A stretch of 64,000 nucleotides of DNA. Source: Diplocarpon mali. Lineage: Eukaryota > Ascomycota > Leotiomycetes > Helotiales > Drepanopezizaceae. Positions 58,563-64,000 of the stretch are shown here, piece after piece. Every line of letters begins with the position of its first letter. The stretch's first letter is position 1. Both the position numbers and the translations under genes were made by a program. The stretch covers positions 124,001 through 188,000 of the forward strand of contig JAENRP010000024.1 in assembly GCA_024741835.1 (NCBI GenBank), written 5' to 3'. The notes under the pieces were generated by a model. The model made no database searches, was not told the origin of the DNA, and worked only from the letters and a program-made list of their open reading frames with translations.

Positions 58563-60676
58563 ATATTTGACAGGGGATATAGGCCTAAGAGCATAGATGT
58601 TGTGTCGAGCTGTATTCAGAGGTTGATTCTCAGTAGTGGCAGAAGCTTGTAAAATTCTATTCTAACTATACATCTGAGCTCCTTTTATAAGAGTGCTCCG
58701 TAGCCACTTCAGGGGCTTATTATATAAGCTAGCCCTTAGAGCCTAAGGCTCCTTATAGCGCAATATACCCCTTAGGTAAGAAGCAGCTCCTAGCTAGGCT
58801 TAGCTATAAATAGCGCTAAATCTAGTATATAAGCATGTGATATGCGTACCTGCAACAAAATCTCAATCGTATGTTTGTTAACAATAGTCTCTTTGCCAAG
58901 GTGCAGCACCTAGTTGTTATAATTCAAATCCGTCTATATCTAAACCATTCCAGTGCATACAGAGTTCTACGTAGAGAGAAGTATTTTGTCAAAACTTGGA
59001 TTTCAACCACTGTGCCTTAGAAATAGACGCTTTTTGATTCTTCAATTACTAGAGTTATACAGATGCAAGAATCCAGTTCTTTCAAATGACGCATTTGATC
59101 GCAGCATCAAATAATAGTCTGAATAGAGATATTAGACAAGCTGCATAGGAACTATAATAGAACGCAGTAAATATACTTCAACGTGTATCCCTCCTATAAT
59201 ACTACGTATTTAAAGTGTTAAAGTATTTATTTTCTCTTATATCTATACCTTATGCTTTTAAATTATAGATGATAAAACTCTAATTATGTTTGAGACCAAG
59301 CCTCAAAGCTAACCAATTAAAGATAATTAATTTTTAGTATAATAGTTCTAAGATTTGGCTACTATATTGGAATAACTCTTTGCATATTGATCCTCAGGGT
59401 GTAGTTGTAATTATTATAGTTAGCGCCTTCTCGAGAACGTACTCGCCTGAAACCTGGAGGGAATAGTTATCGACTTAGGTACAGATTAGACTCTTATATA
59501 AGAAACCAGGGTCCCTCAAGGATATGATAGGCTGAATACTGAATTTAAGGAGTTTTTACACTAGTTTCTCCTTATGACTAATCCGACTATTGCGTTTTCC
59601 GCTTTTGCTATATAGTCGGAACTGGTACATCATGTTAAAATGAGAAGAGTTAAGGATTTTCTTTTTTCTATTAATATATAAGATTTGCGCCTTAGCCTAA
59701 GTAGTAAAGACGTAGCGTTCTAGTGTATAAAGTCTTGAAAATAGGATATTCAGTAGTATTATCATTCAGGTCTGAAACTCCTATTGTACAGGTGTATTTA
59801 TCATTTAATCCTTACAAATCAAGACTAGTATATCAGAGGAGATATTTTTAATTTATTCTTAATTCTTTTAAAGAATATTTTTGAATGAGTAGATGATAGT
59901 GGTATGATTATAATAGTTATTGTAGGGAAAAAACTACAATTCGCTTAAATTTGCATTCTTAGGGTTTTTGGCAAATAACAGTCGACGGTCACTGTGCTTT
60001 GAGACTTGTCAGAAAATCTTCATGAATATTAATTAGAATTATGAACACAAAGCAATCTTGAAGAAGCAAGTGTTTGTCCAACTTGCATTTGGATCAGCAA
60101 TGCTGTTCACTTCTCAAATGCTGAGGAGCCATAATTGGATCTTGTTACTATTAGCCTAGGAAGTATCACTTTTTAAAGCTAACTTGGTTATAGGAGAAAA
60201 CAAAGAGGTAAAGATTTCTTGACTGTGAAAATTGTTTACTACTATGAGAGCTCTGAAAGTAGGATGATTGTATCATCACTAGTACAGAATATCAAAATTC
60301 ATTCAAAAAAAAATTGAATTTCTTTATTATCAAGCATAGTTATGGGCTATGAGAGTGATTTTTCTAAGGTGGCTCATCTATACAAATGGTTTTCTTAAGT
60401 ATCAATGAAAAGGTTATTGGCAATCTGTACTGCAAAGATCAATCTACCAGTGATCACTAAGCTGCGTCGCAGAAAGAGAAGGAGGAGATTATGAGAAAGG
60501 AGGAGAGAATAGATGTCGAAAGAACATATTTAGTGGCCTGCAATACACAATACACAATGTCATTGGCATAACGTATCATTGCGAATGATTATGATTGCAA
60601 ATTTTGATGTTTATTTATGCAATGTCTGTAGGTGATAAGCAGCTAGAGTAAACTTTCTACGCTTTAATTAATATTA
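58563..60676. other. Intergenic region with a small RIP-like relic
   Basis: 2.1 kb without a convincing gene. 58660-58830 has the TA-rich, CpA-poor character of the repeat block (for example TAAGCTAGCCC) and is probably a short relic. The rest is ordinary AT-rich intergenic DNA and includes the 3' flank of MSH4. I saw no tRNA-like structure. Confidence 0.5.
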
Positions 60677-63600
60677 TTACTTTTCATTTTTCCTCCCCTC
60701 AACTTCACACTCACCATCGTTGGCTTCTGGCGGATCTCCTTCATCGTTGACTGTTTCTGACTCAATATCACTACTGGCAGCATCATTATCAATGGCGTCC
60801 ATGCGGCGTATGAATTCTTCTTGAAGCCTGACGATCCAGCTCAATAAGGCTTTGTTTTCCATCTGGCCACTTGCTGCCGTCTTCAGACTCTCTCTTAGGG
60901 CGCATACAAGCTTCCTCCTTTTTGTAAGCACGCGGGCCTTGGACGATTGTCTCTTGGCTTCGGCTTGAGCCTCAAGTGCCTTTGATACTGTCTCCGCAAC
61001 TTCGAGAACATGAGGTGGCAGATCCACTACACGGGCAATTGCAATGCCGTAATGTTGCTCTTTGACGTGCCCCTCTTTAATTTTGTAGAGCATTTTAATG
61101 GCGTTCCCTTGGCTCAGGTCCACCTCAAGATGCATATTGACAACCCCTAACCGGTTCTGCATGATCTGAGCTGTCGAATGTTAGCCGATACTCCCATATA
61201 CATTCTCGGACATACCGAGTTCTCTGAAGTGAGTTGCAAAGAAAACAAGAGCTTTGCTCTGAACTAGGGCCTCGGCAATACTCAAGGAGATGGCCAGACC
61301 ATCGCGGCTGCTAGTCCCTCTGCCAAGTTCATCAATGATAGCGAGGCTGTTTTCATCGATATTTCTGGAGCCCAAATCAGCACAGCTAGCAACGATAGAT
61401 TCTGCCGAATTACCTCAGGATGAAAGCAGTCTCGCGCATTTCTGACGCAAATGTTGAAACGTTTGCTTCGATACAATCATCCATGGAAACACGAGCGAAA
61501 AGCTGATGGATGAGTTTAAAGTTTGCATGGGTGGCCGGTACAAAGCTACCAATCTGAGCCATCACGCTCATTAAGGCAATGGATCGGATATAAGTGCTCT
61601 TCCCGCTCATGTTGCAGCCAGTTATTATCTGGAATCGCTGCTCGTGGGTTGCATAAAAATCGTTTGGGACAAACCTCTCTCTGCTGATCTATCAATAAGT
61701 TATCAGCATTCCTAGTTTGATCAATGGTATTATCAATGAAACGCACTTTCTCTTTTATGGAATGGCGCCCTGATCCAACCGCGAAAGTATCACCAATCTG
61801 CGGTCTCGAGTACTCAGCTTGGGGTTCTGCTGTGGTAACAAGATGTGTAAAAGAAGTGATCATATCAAGCATAGCGATACTCTCGCAGACCCGGAAGAGA
61901 GCTGGAATCTCCCCGCGGATATTGTCGATCAGATCTTGGACAGTCTGATCACTCATCAGAACGACCTCTTGATATGACCCCTCAATCCTCTGATTCAGCT
62001 TGACAAGATCCAATGTCTGGCATTCGATACATCCCTTCTTTCTGTAACGATTGATAAGGATGTCCGGTATGTCTCGCCCATCGAAGTCGCTCTCGTACAG
62101 CTTCAAGTAATATCGGCGCGCATTATCATATCTCGTCTCAGCAATCATATCATATCGCTCTAGCGGGGAAATCAGCAAACTCAGAATTTCCAATACCAAA
62201 GAAACGCACGATTGATTTCTATGACATGCTGGTGCACATCTTCAGTTGTTTCTTTGAAAGTCTGGCGTGCTACATCAAGAAGTCCACTGACTCCAGACTA
62301 CCAAGTTGTGAGCCCTGGGATTGCACGGGGAAGTTTCAGGAACCTGCCTTCACAGCATATGTTCTTTGATTCCGCAAGTCCAGAGGCGTCTTCTGATATG
62401 TCACATCCTCGTTAATGACCTCCTTTATGTATTCCATAGTCTGGGCAAGAAATTCCGGCTTGCAGTTTTCCCGGATCATGATAAGCAGGTCAGTGCTGGC
62501 ACCTGCGAGCGACTCGAAGACTGGACGGACGCACTGGGTAAAGCTTTTCAATATCAAAATTTGGTTAATCAACTGCTCTGAGTACAAAATATCAGGCTGA
62601 GTTGGAACAATGATCAGCTATTTGTCTTTTGTAAGTAATTTTCATAAGATCTCCTTGCACAAGAAACGCATACACTACTTAGAAGCTTTTCGGTGTCTTG
62701 AAAAGGTTTCAAGACTAGAGGTAAGGATAAGCGAGGTGCATTGATACGTGCTGCACATGTTGTACTTACCCTGACGCAGTTGAAAGAACATATCATCTTT
62801 GGTAGATAATTCCCCAACGGCGTCATAACGCTGTTCAAGGACATCGGCCTGTGTTGATGGCTGGAGTATATTACTTCTAAGAAGACGTGCGCCCATAGGG
62901 GTCATGGTATGATTCATAACGCCGTAGAGACAAGCTCTTGACTTAGAATTATGCAGGTTTTGAATCAGCTCCAACGACTGAATAGTAGAGAGATCAATCA
63001 TCATCGAGCCCTCCGATGGTTGATACTTGATGCGGAGAGAGTGATAGGCAAAAGTCAGAGACATGTTGAGGTCAATGTACTTGAGAACCTGCGGGGTAAT
63101 TTCGTCAGGCATAACGTCTCATTGGTGATCATATTAACCTACTGCGGCGAAACAGCAAGTCGCAAAGTAATTTCCACCGATTGAAACTTTGATTGCCTCT
63201 ACGTCTTCCGCGAACGCTAGATTCTGAATATATTCAAGCCCTGCTGATTCTGACCAGTACTTACGATCCACGCTGATGATTTTGGAGCCCACGGTGTTTT
63301 CTTCAACAACCGAGTACATCTTGGATTTCGGGTTTGGTGGTCCGCTCGTAGAAACAATGAGAATGTTTGTCGGGTCAAAAACATGAAGCTTGTTGATTGT
63401 CCTCGCATAGAACTGGTTATCGCATATCTGACTAAGGACTGCCTCGCCAGTAGAGATATTGACAAATGCAAGTCCAACGGTGGGAGATATTCCGCGGGCT
63501 TCGCTGAGAGCACAGATAATATGTTGAGACTCGCCACCAATGATAGATCCTGCTCGAGATCTTGATCGTCGACCTGAACTAGGGCGAGCAGTTCCTGGCC

Positions 63601-63754
63601 AACTCGGAAAAGTGGAACTCGGTCGAACAGTACTTGGACGAGTTCCGTAGGGAGTAGTAGAAGTACCATAGGGAGTCTGCGAGGTTGAGGTGGACCCGGA
63701 ATTCTGGTAGGAGGTAAACGCGTAGCTTTGAGAGGTAGATGACCGCAGAGGCAT
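60677..63754 (-). CDS. MSH4: MutS homologue 4, meiotic crossover protein (9 exons, 882 aa)
   Basis: Exons on the minus strand: 63754-63143, 63088-62770, 62714-62674, 62617-62348, 62297-62210, 62159-61747, 61676-61414, 61364-61216, 61170-60677 (2649 nt, in frame throughout). The mismatch-recognition domain I of other MutS proteins is absent, as in MSH4. A Ser/Thr/Pro-rich N-terminus (1-65) leads into the connector (QHIICALSEARGISPTVGLAF) and lever domains, then the ATPase: Walker A GCNMSGKST (601-609), signature STFASEM (655-661), Walker B IIDELGRGTS (678-687). An acidic tail ends the protein. MSH4 pairs with MSH5 as a clamp on Holliday-junction intermediates and promotes meiotic crossovers in the nucleus. 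Introns are 45-70 bp; the intron 6 acceptor is chosen among several AGs. No inactivating change is seen. Confidence 0.93.
62298..62347 (-). other. Inferred GC-AG intron (intron 4) of MSH4
   Basis: Using the nearby GT (four bases further in) gives a frame that hits a stop at once. A GC donor (AAG before GCAGGT) with the acceptor TGGTAG joins AVK to SGVSGLLDVARQ, the conserved MSH4 sequence. The length of 50 bp fits the other introns. Confidence 0.75.
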
Positions 63755-64000
63755 TTCTATCTTTTATGGTGTCAGTAAGCTTCAGATGTTAGCTGAGATA
63801 TCAAATGAGGTATATCAAAGGAATTGGCAGTAAGGCAAGATGTTGCATCTATCCACTTTGGATGTGAAGATGATGCAACCTACTAAAGTACGATGAATGT
63901 GAAGTTGAAATAAGGTTGAGGCGTCTTGGTGCACGTCCTAGGTGCTAAGCCGCAAGGCTGAAGACCTATCGAAAATTATTTTCAGGATATTAGCACCTCG
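63755..64000. other. Upstream flank of MSH4
   Basis: 246 bases of ordinary composition before the MSH4 ATG (minus strand). I see no clear TATA box, repeat or further gene. Confidence 0.5.

Overview
The window looks like part of the nuclear genome of a filamentous ascomycete (Pezizomycotina). It has two compartments that meet at about position 53,710. The left 53.7 kb is a nest of LTR retrotransposons that appear to be mutated by repeat-induced point mutation (RIP). CpA/TpG are depleted and TpA is abundant (bases 4201-4260, for example, hold no CpA, one TpG and ten TpA). Reading frames stay open over kilobases except for TAA/TAG (rarely TGA) where Gln or Trp is expected, and copies differ almost only by transitions. 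The right 10 kb has balanced composition and holds host genes with short fungal introns.

Layout of the repeat compartment, left to right. (1) 1-2985: the 3' part of a Ty3/gypsy chromovirus (E0), inserted into (2) element A, a minus-strand copy of a very large Ty3/gypsy family (2986-9173). (3) 9174-10440: an unassigned, GC-richer island. (4) A Ty1/copia element (E1, minus strand), split in two (10441-13935 and 29716-31864) by (5) element B, a full-length 15.8-kb member of the large Ty3 family (13936-29715). B has 248-bp LTRs and a 4-bp target duplication, and carries two long paralogous ORFs of unknown function after pol. (6) Two head-to-tail LTR-like copies of about 449 bp (31865-32760). (7) Element C, a third minus-strand copy of the large family (32761-33614 and 40831-48997), interrupted by (8) a complete 7.2-kb chromovirus (E2, 33615-40830; 255-bp LTRs, 5-bp target duplication TTTTA). 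(9) A second Ty1/copia element (E3, minus strand, 48998-53437) into which C inserted. E3 itself sits in (10) an LTR relic of the E2 family (53438-53709).

The most unusual feature is a 23-bp near-perfect palindrome (arm ACTCGCGGGCC, one central base, then the reverse complement of the arm). I find 42 copies, inside the coding regions of the Ty3 elements and E3. It mostly lies in inter-domain linkers, mostly in one reading phase (T-x-x-P-x-x-R-V), and in three places it forms arrays whose spacings are all multiples of three. It behaves like a protein-coding palindromic element comparable in concept to the Rickettsia palindromic elements.

Host side: a 772-codon gene on the plus strand (53908-56226) joins an N-terminal coiled coil, a PD-(D/E)XK-like segment and a degenerate protein-kinase-like domain. 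A broken SRPK-type kinase pseudogene follows on the minus strand (about 56816-58562). After a 2.1-kb intergenic stretch comes an apparently intact nine-exon MSH4 gene (63754-60677, minus; 882 residues deduced), the meiotic MutS homologue, with one inferred GC-AG intron. There are two runs of N (1341-1447 and 29167-29293). I saw no tRNA or rRNA genes.
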